Of a stretch of DNA of 64,000 nt, positions 42,446-52,327 are shown piece after piece. Numbering within the stretch: position 1 is the stretch's first letter; each line of letters starts with the position of its first letter. Made by a program: the position numbers and the translations under genes. The notes beneath the pieces were generated by a model that worked only from the letters and a program-made list of their open reading frames with translations, searched no databases and was not told the DNA's origin. Origin of the DNA: Qipengyuania nanhaisediminis (GTDB taxonomy: Bacteria > Pseudomonadota > Alphaproteobacteria > Sphingomonadales > Sphingomonadaceae); NCBI RefSeq assembly GCF_900115585.1, contig NZ_FOWZ01000002.1, forward strand, positions 372,001 to 436,000. Reading direction: 5' to 3'.

Positions 42446-43476
42446 ACCGGGTCCTGCGCCGTACCGCTGACGGTCCAGGTCTGACCCTTGCCGAGCAGCT
42501 TGGCGAGATTGGCTTCCTTGCCTTCGCTCGCCTTCTTGCGCTCTTCGATCACCGCGTCCTCGAACGTCGGGCGCGGATCGTCGTAAAGCACGCCGAGCGC
42601 CATCGGGAACGGGCCGAAGGGCATTTCGATCAGCATGTGCGCGACCGAGCGATTGGTGACGTCGTGAACGATCACTCCCGCCGTTTCCCAATCGCCATCC
42701 GTCACATCGACGACCTCCAGGCTCAGCGTCTCGCGATTGAGCGCGATGCCCTTGGTGTCGCCAGCAAACAGCATCGGCTTGCCATTCTCCAGCCAGAGCT
42801 GGCGATCTTCCGCACCCTTGGGCGCTGCGAAGTCGTTGAAGACGTCCTTGTTGTAGACGATGCAGTTCTGGAAAATCTCGATGAAGGCCGCGCCCTTGTG
42901 GGCATGCGCCGCCTTGAGCACGTCGGGCAGGTGCTTCGACACATCGAACCCGCGCCCGATGAAGCGCGCGCCGCTGCCGAGGGCGAATGCCGCGGGGCGT
43001 GCCGGATGGTCGTAGCTGCCGATCGGGGTCGAGGGCGACTTGGTGCCTTCACGGCTGGTCGGCGAGGCCTGACCCTTGGTAAGGCCGTAGATCTCGTTAT
43101 TGAACAGCATGATCTGCATGTTCACGTTGCGGCGCAGAACATGCATCAAGTGGTTGCCGCCGATGGACAGGCCGTCACCGTCACCGGTCACGAGCCACAC
43201 GTCGAGGTCCGGATTGGCGAGCTTAGCACCCGTGGCGAAAGCAGGCGCGCGCCCGTGGATGGTGTGGAAGCCGTAGCTTTCGATGTAATAGGGAAAACGG
43301 CTCGAACAGCCGATGCCCGAAATGAACACCGTGTTCGCCGGATCTGCCCCCAGCTGCGGCAGCGTGCGCTGCACGGCTTTCAGGATGGCATAGTCACCGC
43401 ACCCCGGACACCAGCGAACTTCCTGGTCGGTTTCCCAGTCCTTGAGCGTCGTTTCGATTTTAACGGGAGCGTTCAT
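42442..43476 (-). CDS. korB: 2-oxoacid:ferredoxin oxidoreductase subunit beta
   Basis: 344 residues. 'RWCPGCGDYAILKAVQ' holds cluster cysteines, 'ISGIGCSSRFPYYI' a further one, and 'WLVTGDGDGLSIGGNHLMH' with 'LFNNEIYGLTKGQASPTS' forms the thiamine diphosphate/Mg site. The size and lack of extra ferredoxin domains match the two-subunit KorAB/OFOR type of aerobes. It probably oxidises 2-oxoglutarate to succinyl-CoA with a ferredoxin as acceptor; pyruvate or branched oxoacids are alternatives. It overlaps korA by 4 bases. Confidence 0.93.
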   Translation of the reverse strand: MNAPVKIETTLKDWETDQEVRWCPGCGDYAILKAVQRTLPQLGADPANTVFISGIGCSSRFPYYIESYGFHTIHGRAPAFATGAKLANPDLDVWLVTGDGDGLSIGGNHLMHVLRRNVNMQIMLFNNEIYGLTKGQASPTSREGTKSPSTPIGSYDHPARPAAFALGSGARFIGRGFDVSKHLPDVLKAAHAHKGAAFIEIFQNCIVYNKDVFNDFAAPKGAEDRQLWLENGKPMLFAGDTKGIALNRETLSLEVVDVTDGDWETAGVIVHDVTNRSVAHMLIEMPFGPFPMALGVLYDDPRPTFEDAVIEERKKASEGKEANLAKLLGKGQTWTVSGTAQDPV

Positions 43477-45419
43477 TTCGCACCTCCATCCGTGCTCGGA
43501 AGCTGTTGGTCGTTGGCGGGGACCTGTCCGCCTTCGTTTCCGGGGACGCCGTCGAAGAACTTGCCGATCTCGCGTTCCAGTTCGGCGATCTGGAAGGGCT
43601 GGCCGCTGGTCTTGGTGAGCGGCTGCGCATCGACGAGGAACTGGTCGCGCAGCACCGTCTTGAACTGGCCGGTGTTCATTTCCGGCACGAGGACGTGGTC
43701 GAACCCGCGCAACAGGTCGCCGAGGTTACTGGGCATGGGCCAGATGTGGCGCACGTGGATGTGGCTCACGTCCATGCCGTTTGCGCGGCAATTGTCGACC
43801 GCGCGGTGGATCGGGCCATAGGTCGAACCCCAGCCCACCACGGCCAGCTTGCCGGAGGTCTCGCCGAGGCAGACGTCCTGGTCGGGCACGGCGATATTGT
43901 CGACCTTGGCCTTGCGCAGGTCGGTCATGCGCTGGTGGTTGTCAGGCGAATAATCGATGTTGCCGGTCAGCTCGTGCTTTTCGATTCCACCGATGCGATG
44001 CATCATGCCGGGCGTGCCGGGCTTGATCCACGGACGCGCGCCCTTCTCGTCGCGCTTGTAGGGTAGCAGTTCCTCTCCGCGCGGTTCGGTCAGGAACTGG
44101 GCGGGGAACGGCTCGAAATCGGCCGGGTTGGGCACCTTCCACGGCTCAGCCGCATTGGCGATATAGCCGTCGGTCAGCAGCATGACGGGCGTCATGTACT
44201 GGGTCGCGATGCGGCAGGCCTCGATGGCGACTTCGAACGCGTCGGACGGGCTGCGCGCCGCAATCACCGGCATGGGTGCATCGCCGTTACGGCCATAGAC
44301 GGCCTGATAAAGGTCGCTCTGTTCGGTCTTGGTCGGCAGGCCGGTCGACGGGCCGCCGCGCTGCGAATTGACGATCACCAGAGGAAGCTCGGTCATGATG
44401 CCAAGGCCGATGGCTTCGGTCTTGAGCGCAATGCCCGGGCCGGAGGAGGAGGTCACGCCAAGCTGGCCGGCATAGCTCGCGCCGATGGCTGCGCAGATCG
44501 CGGCAATCTCGTCTTCCGCCTGGAAGGTCGTGACGCCGAATTCCTTCAGCCGCGCGAGGTGATGGAGGATCGCCGAAGCAGGCGTGATCGGATAGCCGCC
44601 GAAGAACATCGGCAGTTCGGCCAGCTGCGCACCCGCAACAAGGCCAAGGCTGACGGCTTCCGCGCCGGTGACGGTGCGATAGAGACCCGGCGCGCTCGGC
44701 GTCGGATCGATGTGGACCTGCTTGAGCGGACCGGCGAGTTCCGCCGTCTCGCCATAGGCATGGCCAGCATCGAGCGCGGCGATATTGGCATCGGCAATAT
44801 CGGGCTTCGACTTGAACTTCGCCTTCAGCCAGTCATGGATCGGCTCGCGCGGGCGATCGAACATCCACAGGGCAAGGCCCAGCGTCCACATGTTCTTGGA
44901 CCGCAGCGCATCCTTGTTGCCGAGGCCGAAGGGCTTCACCGCCTCGATCGTCTTTTCGGAAATGTCGAAGGCCAGCACGTCGAACTTGGCGAGGCTGCCG
45001 TCCTCAAGCGGATTGGCGTCGTAATGCGCCTTGTCGAGGTTGCGCTTGGTGAAGGCGCCGGTGTCGGCAATGATCAGGCCGCCGGGTTTCAGGGCAGCGA
45101 GGTTCACCTTCAGCGCGGCAGGGTTCATCGCCACCAGCACATCGGGCGCATCGCCTGCGGTATTGATCTCGCGGCTGCCGAAATTGATCTGGAAAGCCGA
45201 AACACCGAACAGCGTGCCCTGCGGCGCGCGGATTTCTGCCGGGAAATCGGGGAATGTCGCAAGGTCATTACCCGCCAGTGCGGTGGAGAGCGTGAACTGT
45301 CCGCCGGTCAGCTGCATGCCGTCGCCGGAATCTCCGGCGAAGCGCACAACCACGGCTTCGGGGCTTGCGGGAAGGCCGCTATGCGGCCGGTCGGCGTCGC
45401 TCGGGGCGGCTGTTGCCAT
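43473..45419 (-). CDS. korA: 2-oxoacid:ferredoxin oxidoreductase subunit alpha (gamma-alpha fusion)
   Basis: 648 residues from ATG 45419 (AAGGA nine bases upstream; frame to 45452 has no support). The N-terminal gamma domain reads 'VVVRFAGDSGDGMQLTGGQF', and the alpha domain contains 'FFGGYPITPASAILHHLARL', 'SSSGPGIALKTEAIGLG' and 'NSQRGGPSTGLPTKTEQSDL', the conserved family stretch. Fusion of the gamma and alpha domains is normal for KorA. It pairs with korB in a two-gene operon. Divergent from the esterase gene across 175 bp in which I see no clear regulatory motif. Confidence 0.94.
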   Translation of the reverse strand: MATAAPSDADRPHSGLPASPEAVVVRFAGDSGDGMQLTGGQFTLSTALAGNDLATFPDFPAEIRAPQGTLFGVSAFQINFGSREINTAGDAPDVLVAMNPAALKVNLAALKPGGLIIADTGAFTKRNLDKAHYDANPLEDGSLAKFDVLAFDISEKTIEAVKPFGLGNKDALRSKNMWTLGLALWMFDRPREPIHDWLKAKFKSKPDIADANIAALDAGHAYGETAELAGPLKQVHIDPTPSAPGLYRTVTGAEAVSLGLVAGAQLAELPMFFGGYPITPASAILHHLARLKEFGVTTFQAEDEIAAICAAIGASYAGQLGVTSSSGPGIALKTEAIGLGIMTELPLVIVNSQRGGPSTGLPTKTEQSDLYQAVYGRNGDAPMPVIAARSPSDAFEVAIEACRIATQYMTPVMLLTDGYIANAAEPWKVPNPADFEPFPAQFLTEPRGEELLPYKRDEKGARPWIKPGTPGMMHRIGGIEKHELTGNIDYSPDNHQRMTDLRKAKVDNIAVPDQDVCLGETSGKLAVVGWGSTYGPIHRAVDNCRANGMDVSHIHVRHIWPMPSNLGDLLRGFDHVLVPEMNTGQFKTVLRDQFLVDAQPLTKTSGQPFQIAELEREIGKFFDGVPGNEGGQVPANDQQLPSTDGGAK

Positions 45420-45594
45420 CCGGTCAATTCCTTGTCGCGCACCGAGTTTCACGGCGCATTGTCAATGGGAGCGCCACCTAGGACCCGCTCCCTCCTCTCG
45501 CAATGAAGTTTCTCTGCTAGCGGTAAAAAGCGCAGTGGAAAAGCGTAGCCGACACGCTAAGTCTCTTTTCGCAACGAAAGAGGAGAGAGACGCC

Positions 45595-46545
45595 ATGGCC
45601 GATACCGAACATTTTGTGCGCGACGATGTACGCGGCTTCCTGGACATGCTGGAGCAGATCGGCGGCAAGGGCGTCGAGGAAGTCGGCGCGGTCGAAGGCC
45701 GTGTGCAGATGAAGACCATGGGCCAGCTGGCAGAAGCCCCGCCCCGCGACCTCGCGGTCAAGAAGGACCTCACCTGCCCCGGCCCCGCAGGCGATATCCC
45801 GCTGCGCTTCTATGACGCCAAGGACACGCGCGAAGCCGGTCCCTGCGTGATTTTCATCCATGGCGGCGGTTTCGTGATCGGCGATATCGAGGTTTACGAT
45901 TCGCTCTGCACCGAAATCGCCCACCAGCTCGACCTGCCCGTCGTGTCGGTCGAATACCGCCTTGCCCCCGAACACCCCTTCCCCGCAGCACCCGACGATT
46001 GCGAAGCCGCGGCGCGCTGGGTGGCATCTTCGCCCGAAGCGCTGGGCCGCAAGATCACCGGGCTCGTCATCACGGGTGACAGCGCGGGCGGCAACCTCAC
46101 CATCGTCACCACCAACCAGCTCGTGAACGAACCTGCCGACGTGCCGGTCATCGTCCAGGCACCGATCTATCCTGTGGCGAGCGACGTGTCGCAGCATCGC
46201 AGCCTCAAGGACTTCGCCGAAGGGTTCCTCCTCACCGGTGCGGCGATGGCCTGGTTCACCGAGCAATATGGCGGCGACCCCAAGGACCCGCGCAATACGC
46301 CGATGGTCGGCGATTGCAGCAACACCCCGCCCACGGTGGTGTGCACGGCAGGTCTCGATCCCTTGCGCGATTCCGGCCGCGAATATGCCTCGCACCTGAT
46401 CCAGCAAGGCACGGAAGTCATCTATCTCGAATTTCCCGGGATCATTCACGGCTTTACCACGCTGAGAAAAGCGATACCGAGCGGGCAGAAGGATCTCGAT
46501 GCCTTCCTCGATGCGATCAAGCTGATGGTGGAGCGTTACAGGTGA
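45595..46545 (+). CDS. alpha/beta hydrolase, hormone-sensitive lipase (HSL) family
   Basis: 316 residues from ATG 45595, preceded by a strong GAGGAGAGA site. The oxyanion motif is 'CVIFIHGGGFVIGD', the nucleophile elbow 'ITGDSAGGNL', the acid in 'CTAGLDPLRDSG' and the His in 'PGIIHGFTTL'. This is the bacterial HSL/EST family acting on short- to medium-chain esters in the cytoplasm. The natural substrate is unknown. Frames extending to 45031 run antisense through korA and are not coding. The stop overlaps the rppH start (GTGA). Confidence 0.93.
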   Translation: MADTEHFVRDDVRGFLDMLEQIGGKGVEEVGAVEGRVQMKTMGQLAEAPPRDLAVKKDLTCPGPAGDIPLRFYDAKDTREAGPCVIFIHGGGFVIGDIEVYDSLCTEIAHQLDLPVVSVEYRLAPEHPFPAAPDDCEAAARWVASSPEALGRKITGLVITGDSAGGNLTIVTTNQLVNEPADVPVIVQAPIYPVASDVSQHRSLKDFAEGFLLTGAAMAWFTEQYGGDPKDPRNTPMVGDCSNTPPTVVCTAGLDPLRDSGREYASHLIQQGTEVIYLEFPGIIHGFTTLRKAIPSGQKDLDAFLDAIKLMVERYR

Positions 46546-47015
46546 GTGAATTGGGTTACCGGCCCTGCGTCGGTGTGATGCTGGTCAATGGCGACGGGCG
46601 CGTGTTCGTTGGTCGTCGGATCGACAACAAGGAAGGCGACTGGTGGCAGATGCCCCAGGGCGGTGTCGACGAAGGCGAAGACTTGGACGAGGCCGCCCTG
46701 CGCGAACTGGCGGAAGAAACCGGAGCACGGCCCGAACACGTCGCCATCATCGACCGCATGGCCGAACCCGTGCGCTACGACCTACCCGAAGAACTGATCG
46801 GCAAGCTATGGGGCGGAAAGTATCGCGGTCAGGAGCAGGTGTGGTTCCTCGCCCGCTTCTCGGGCAGCGACGAGGATATCGACCTCAACGCCCATGATCC
46901 GGCGGAATTCTGCGATTGGAAATGGGCCGAACCCGAGCAGCTTCCCGAGCTGATCGTGCCGTTCAAGAAGCGCGTCTACCGCGCCGTAGTCGAGGCGTTC
47001 CGCGAACTGGTCTGA
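46542..47015 (+). CDS. rppH: RNA pyrophosphohydrolase (Nudix)
   Basis: 157 residues from a GTG at 46542 overlapping the esterase stop. The Nudix box is perfect from G40 to G61 ('GGVDEGEDLDEAALRELAEE' then TG). It opens with 'YRPCVGVMLVNGDGRVFVGR' and has 'EGDWWQMPQGGVDEGED', both RppH-typical. It removes pyrophosphate from 5'-triphosphate RNA ends to trigger RNA decay. Length is standard. Confidence 0.94.
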   Translation: MSELGYRPCVGVMLVNGDGRVFVGRRIDNKEGDWWQMPQGGVDEGEDLDEAALRELAEETGARPEHVAIIDRMAEPVRYDLPEELIGKLWGGKYRGQEQVWFLARFSGSDEDIDLNAHDPAEFCDWKWAEPEQLPELIVPFKKRVYRAVVEAFRELV

Positions 47016-47019
47016 CCGC

Positions 47020-47526
47020 TTAGTTGGCTTGCACGCCCTGCGTTTCCGGCAGGGTCGCTTCGGCGGTCATCACAGGAGTGCGCGGACCCGCGGCGATGGC
47101 GGCCGCGATTTGCTGCGTTTCGGGGCAGGTTTCGCCGCATAGCGACTGAACCGCCGCCAGCTTTTCACGCGCCTTTTCCAGGGCGCCCTTCTCTGCCAGC
47201 GCGGCCCCTTCGCCAGCCATGGCGACGAGGTTCTGCGGATCGCGGTCGAGCGCTTCGCGATAATAGCGGATCGCCTTGCCCTGAAGATTATCCGCGCGCG
47301 CCGCTTCGGCGAGGTGGATGAAAATGGGGGTGTACCCGGGATCGACTGCCAGTGCGGCCTCGAACGCGTCGATTGCGCCCTGCGTATCGCCGGCATCCAG
47401 CGCAGACTGGCCTTCCGCAATCAAAACGCCTGCCCGCGGCGCCGGATCGCGCTCGTTCCCCCAGCTGACACTCGCCGTAAGCGCGAGAGCTAGCGAAAGG
47501 GCAGCAGCGGCGGGAGCAAAACGCAT
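47020..47526 (-). CDS. exported TPR-repeat protein
   Basis: 168 residues from ATG 47526 with GGAG upstream. A signal peptide (about 1-22, 'AALSLALALTASVSWG') is followed by three tetratricopeptide-like repeats: 'AEGQSALDAGDTQGAIDAFE', 'IHLAEAARADNLQGKAIRYY' and 'MAGEGAALAEKGALEKAREK'. Two cysteines sit near the end ('QSLCGETCPETQQ'). It would act as a periplasmic scaffold. The partner is unknown. It lies 60 bp after the methyltransferase gene and may be the last gene of the guaB-led transcript. Confidence 0.82.
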   Translation of the reverse strand: MRFAPAAAALSLALALTASVSWGNERDPAPRAGVLIAEGQSALDAGDTQGAIDAFEAALAVDPGYTPIFIHLAEAARADNLQGKAIRYYREALDRDPQNLVAMAGEGAALAEKGALEKAREKLAAVQSLCGETCPETQQIAAAIAAGPRTPVMTAEATLPETQGVQAN

Positions 47527-47586
47527 TATCGTCTCCGTCAGGGGCGTAGTCGCAGTTGGGCGCGGGTCGGCCATGTCACAAGGCTA

Positions 47587-48765
47587 TCACGACTTTTCTG
47601 CACGGGCGATGAAAAAACCGTCCGTCCCGTCATGGTGCGGGGTGAGGCGGATGCCCTGCCCTCGTGCAAGTCCGGCGGGGAGGTCCATCGCTGTGGCGCT
47701 GAAACCTGCGCTGCGCGAAATGAAAGCGTCGAACTGCTCCGCACCCTCCTCGTCCAGCAAGGAGCAGGTGACGTAGATCAAGCGCCCACCGGGCTTCACA
47801 AGACGAGCGCCGATGTCGAGCAGGCGAGCCTGCAGGTCGGTCAGGCGCGCGAGTTCCTTCTCGTCCAGCCTCCAGCGCGCTTCGGGATTGCGTCGCCATG
47901 TGCCGACGCCCGAACACGGGGCGTCGATCAGGACTGCATCCGCCTGACCTTCGAGACTAGCGAGAGCATCAAGTTCCTGTCCGGGATTGAGCAGCGCCGT
48001 CTCGATATTGGTCGCCCCGGCACGCTCCGCCCGCGGCATCAGGGCAGACAAGCGATTGCGGTCGGTATCGCTCGCGACAAGGCGGCCGAGATTGTCCATC
48101 GCTGCTGCAAGCGACAAGGTCTTGCCGCCCCCGCCCGCGCATAGGTCGATGATGTTTTCGCCGGGCTGCGCGCCGACGGCAAGGCAGGCGATCTGGGAGC
48201 CGGTGTCCTGGATCTCGACCTTGCCTTCGCGCCAGTCCGGCCATTGTTCGACCTGCGTGCCAGCCTCGAGGCGAAGGCCATTCGGCGCAGAGGTGGGTGT
48301 GCCTTCGACCGGGAGCGCCAGGGTGGCGCGCTCGGCTTTCAGCGTGTTGACGCGGATGTCGAGGGGTGCGCGATCCAGCAGGGCTTGCGCTTCAGGGCCC
48401 GAGATGTCCGATCCGGCGAGCTTTCGGTCCAACCAGTCGGGCGCAATTCCGCCTGCCGCTACCGGTTCCTCGTTGACGAGTTCTGCAGGACCGTAATTCG
48501 AACCGTCGAACAGGTCGCGTATATGCTCGTCCGTCTCTGCAAGGCGCAGCATCGCGGCGCGGCCTGTTTCCGGGACCGGACCGCATGCGCGAATGGCCGC
48601 ATAGACCAGCTCGCGAATGGCGCGGCGGTCCTTGGACCCGGCGAACCGGTTGCTACGAAACCACTCCGCGAGAATGCGGTCGGCAGGCGCACCTTTCGAC
48701 CGTGCCGACGCGATAATCGCATCGAGCAGTTCGATCGAGGTCTGGACTCTGGCGGCGGGGGTCAT
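47587..48765 (-). CDS. RsmB/NOP family rRNA (cytosine-5) methyltransferase
   Basis: 392 residues from ATG 48765, coupled (ATGA) to the gene upstream. N-terminal NusB-like helical domain, then the methyltransferase with 'NIIDLCAGGGGKTLSLAAA' (SAM site), 'DAVLIDAPCSGVGTWRRNPE' and the second catalytic Cys in 'LIYVTCSLLDEEGAEQ'. The two-cysteine arrangement is that of m5C methyltransferases. It probably acts on 16S rRNA, by analogy to RsmB; the exact position is not predictable. Confidence 0.9.
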   Translation of the reverse strand: MTPAARVQTSIELLDAIIASARSKGAPADRILAEWFRSNRFAGSKDRRAIRELVYAAIRACGPVPETGRAAMLRLAETDEHIRDLFDGSNYGPAELVNEEPVAAGGIAPDWLDRKLAGSDISGPEAQALLDRAPLDIRVNTLKAERATLALPVEGTPTSAPNGLRLEAGTQVEQWPDWREGKVEIQDTGSQIACLAVGAQPGENIIDLCAGGGGKTLSLAAAMDNLGRLVASDTDRNRLSALMPRAERAGATNIETALLNPGQELDALASLEGQADAVLIDAPCSGVGTWRRNPEARWRLDEKELARLTDLQARLLDIGARLVKPGGRLIYVTCSLLDEEGAEQFDAFISRSAGFSATAMDLPAGLARGQGIRLTPHHDGTDGFFIARAEKS

Positions 48766-49025
48766 TTTCCTTCGCGTTTCGCGGTATCGCGCCGTTCGAT
48801 CAATTGCTCGAACTCGCTCGGATCGGGCATCGGAAGGCACCAGTGGCGCAAGTCGTCGCGCTCCATGTGGGCTTCGCGCGCAATCTCATCGAGCATCGCG
48901 TCTGCAGCGGCGAAGCACTCTTCCTGGCTCTCGAACAGGATAGCCTGGCGTTCGAGAACGACGTGCACCGGCTGCTCGTCCACGATCTTGAGGACGAACA
49001 GCATGAAAGGGACGAAGAGTTCCAT
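48762..49025 (-). CDS. small protein of unknown function in the guaB operon
   Basis: 87 residues from ATG 49025, three bases after the guaB stop, and overlapping the methyltransferase start. It begins with a hydrophobic stretch 'MELFVPFMLFVLKI' that may be part of a beta strand or a weak membrane anchor, followed by 'VLERQAILFESQEECFAAAD' and a charged helical tail. I do not recognise a family. Tight packing between two conserved genes supports that it is real. Confidence 0.75.
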   Translation of the reverse strand: MELFVPFMLFVLKIVDEQPVHVVLERQAILFESQEECFAAADAMLDEIAREAHMERDDLRHWCLPMPDPSEFEQLIERRDTAKREGK

Positions 49026-49028
49026 GGT

Positions 49029-50549
<1,521 letters not shown>

Positions 50550-50571
50550 TTAGCTAGTGGCTCGGGGACGT

Positions 50572-51327
50572 TTACTCCGCCGTCCAACCGCCATCGACGC
50601 TCCAGTTCGCGCCGTTCACGTTTTGCGCCTCGTCGCGGCACAGGAATACCGCCAGTGCGCCGATCTCTTCCGGCTGGACGAACTTCTTGGTGGCCTGCTT
50701 CACCAATAGCACGTCGTTGATGACCTCGTCGCGGGTCATCCCGCGCGCTTTCATCGTGTCGGGGATCTGGTTTTCGACCAGCGGGGTCCAGACGTAGCCC
50801 GGGCTGATACAGTTGGCGGTGATGCCATGCGGCGCCAGTTCGAGGCCGATGGTCTTGGTAAATCCGTCGAGCCCGTGCTTGGCCGAATTGTAGGCGCTCT
50901 TGAAGGGAGAGGCGACCTTGGAGTGCGCGCTGGCGGTGTTGATTATGCGACCCCAGCCCTTCTCTTTCATGTGCGGCACGGCAAGCCGCGTGGTGTGAAA
51001 GGCGGCTGTCAGGTTCAGCGCGATGATCGTGTCCCACTTGTCGACCGGAAACTCCTCGACCGGGGCGACATGCTGCATCCCGGCGTTATTGACGAGGATG
51101 TCGATCCCGCCGCTGTCGGCCATCATCGCCTCGATCTGGGCGACATCGGTCAGGTCCGCGCCCGAGTGGGTCGCGCCCAGTTCCTCGCACAACTTTGCGA
51201 TCTCGCCCTCGTCTCCGAAGCCGTTCAGGACCACCTCGGCGCCTTCTGCCGCAAGGGCCCGTGCGGTCGCCAGACCGATGCCCGAAGTCGATCCGGTGAC
51301 AAATGCGCGCTTTCCTTCGAGAAACAT
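50572..51327 (-). CDS. 3-hydroxybutyrate dehydrogenase-type SDR
   Basis: 251 residues from ATG 51327 (GAGG seven bases upstream; the TTG at 51339 is weaker). Cofactor loop 'FVTGSTSGIGLATARALAAE', NNAG in 'DILVNNAGMQHVAPVEEFPV', catalytic Ser in 'INTASAHSKVASPFKSAY' and Y-N-S-A-K. The 'GMQHVAPVEEFP' and 'ISPGYVWTPLVENQIPD' segments are characteristic of D-beta-hydroxybutyrate dehydrogenase, which links polyhydroxybutyrate or ketone-body metabolism to acetoacetate. The substrate assignment is by similarity only. Confidence 0.88.
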   Translation of the reverse strand: MFLEGKRAFVTGSTSGIGLATARALAAEGAEVVLNGFGDEGEIAKLCEELGATHSGADLTDVAQIEAMMADSGGIDILVNNAGMQHVAPVEEFPVDKWDTIIALNLTAAFHTTRLAVPHMKEKGWGRIINTASAHSKVASPFKSAYNSAKHGLDGFTKTIGLELAPHGITANCISPGYVWTPLVENQIPDTMKARGMTRDEVINDVLLVKQATKKFVQPEEIGALAVFLCRDEAQNVNGANWSVDGGWTAE

Positions 51328-51405
51328 TTGTGGCCTCAAGTGTTGTGACTAACATGCAAGCCATTGCGCAGCAGCGCTGAACGGTCAATCGCGGGGGATG
51401 CAGGA

Positions 51406-52254
51406 ATGCGGCTAAATCCATTCAATACCGACAATATCCAGGTTCGCTCCAGCGGGGGCGCCGGCAAGGCAGGCGGCATCGGCTGCGGTACGATCATCAT
51501 CGCCGCCATCGGCTATTTCGTCTTCGGCCTCGATCCGATGCAGACTGCAAGCACGGTCGAAAGCGTGCAGCAGGGCTCGCAGCAGGCAGGCCCCGCCAAC
51601 ACCGACGAAGAGGCGATCTGCAACTCCAGCGAATATGCGCGCGAGGCGTGCAACGGCCTCCAATCGCTCAACCAAACCTGGGCGCGCACTTTCCAGGAGC
51701 AGGGGTACGCCGACAGTTTCCGCCAGCCCACGCTCGACCTGTTCCGCAATGGCCGCGTCACCACGCAGGGTTGCGGCAGCGCGACTTCGGCCGCCGGTCC
51801 GTTCTACTGCCCGGCCGACGAGACGATCTATATCGACACCAGCTTCTACGACCAGCTGGCGCAAATGGCGGGCAATCGCGGAGATTTCGCGCGCTATTAC
51901 GTGCTTGCCCATGAATACGGCCACCATATCCAGACACTGACCGGCGTGTCGCAGCAGATTCGCAGTGCGCAGGCGCAGAACCGCCGTCAGGCGAACCAGC
52001 TGCAAGTACTCATGGAACTGCAAGCCGATTGCTATGCCGGTGTATGGGCGGGCAAGAACCGCAACCTCATCGAGCCGGGCGATATCGAGGAAGGCATGGA
52101 AGCTGCCGCCGCCATCGGTGACGACCGCCTGACCGGCGGCCGCGTGTCGAGCGAGAACTTCACCCATGGCACCAGCGCCCAGCGCAGCCAGGCCTTGCGC
52201 CTCGGCCTGCAGGGCGATGACCGCCAGTGCGACGCGATCACCAATATCGGTTGA
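51406..52254 (+). CDS. YpfJ-like neutral zinc metallopeptidase
   Basis: 282 residues from ATG 51406. A TM anchor lies at about 29-48 ('GIGCGTIIIAAIGYFVFGL'), then the YpfJ-type metallopeptidase domain with H-E-x-G-H in 'YVLAHEYGHHIQTLTGV' (about residue 169) and 'MELQADCYAGVWAG' supplying the third ligand. Conserved 'CPADETIYIDTSFYDQL' precedes the zinc motif. A role in envelope protein turnover is assumed. The downstream hairpin at 52275 terminates it. Confidence 0.92.
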   Translation: MRLNPFNTDNIQVRSSGGAGKAGGIGCGTIIIAAIGYFVFGLDPMQTASTVESVQQGSQQAGPANTDEEAICNSSEYAREACNGLQSLNQTWARTFQEQGYADSFRQPTLDLFRNGRVTTQGCGSATSAAGPFYCPADETIYIDTSFYDQLAQMAGNRGDFARYYVLAHEYGHHIQTLTGVSQQIRSAQAQNRRQANQLQVLMELQADCYAGVWAGKNRNLIEPGDIEEGMEAAAAIGDDRLTGGRVSSENFTHGTSAQRSQALRLGLQGDDRQCDAITNIG

Positions 52255-52274
52255 TAGTCCAGCCAAGGCACAGA

Positions 52275-52312
52275 AAAGGGCGCGGTCCTCTCGGCCCGCG
52301 CCCTTTCTTTTT
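52275..52312. terminator. bidirectional rho-independent terminator
   Basis: AAAGGGCGCGG (52275-52285), 10-nt loop, CCGCGCCCTTT (52296-52306), followed by CTTTTTC on the plus strand and, read from the other side, by a TTTT run on the minus strand. It lies between the convergent ypfJ-like and creD genes and can serve both. Confidence 0.85.
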
Positions 52313-52327
52313 CCAACGCTCGCGGCG

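Noticed and set aside
45031..45594. N-terminal extension of the HSL-type esterase
   Set aside because: The extension runs antisense through korA; the ATG at 45595 has a strong ribosome site and gives normal family length.
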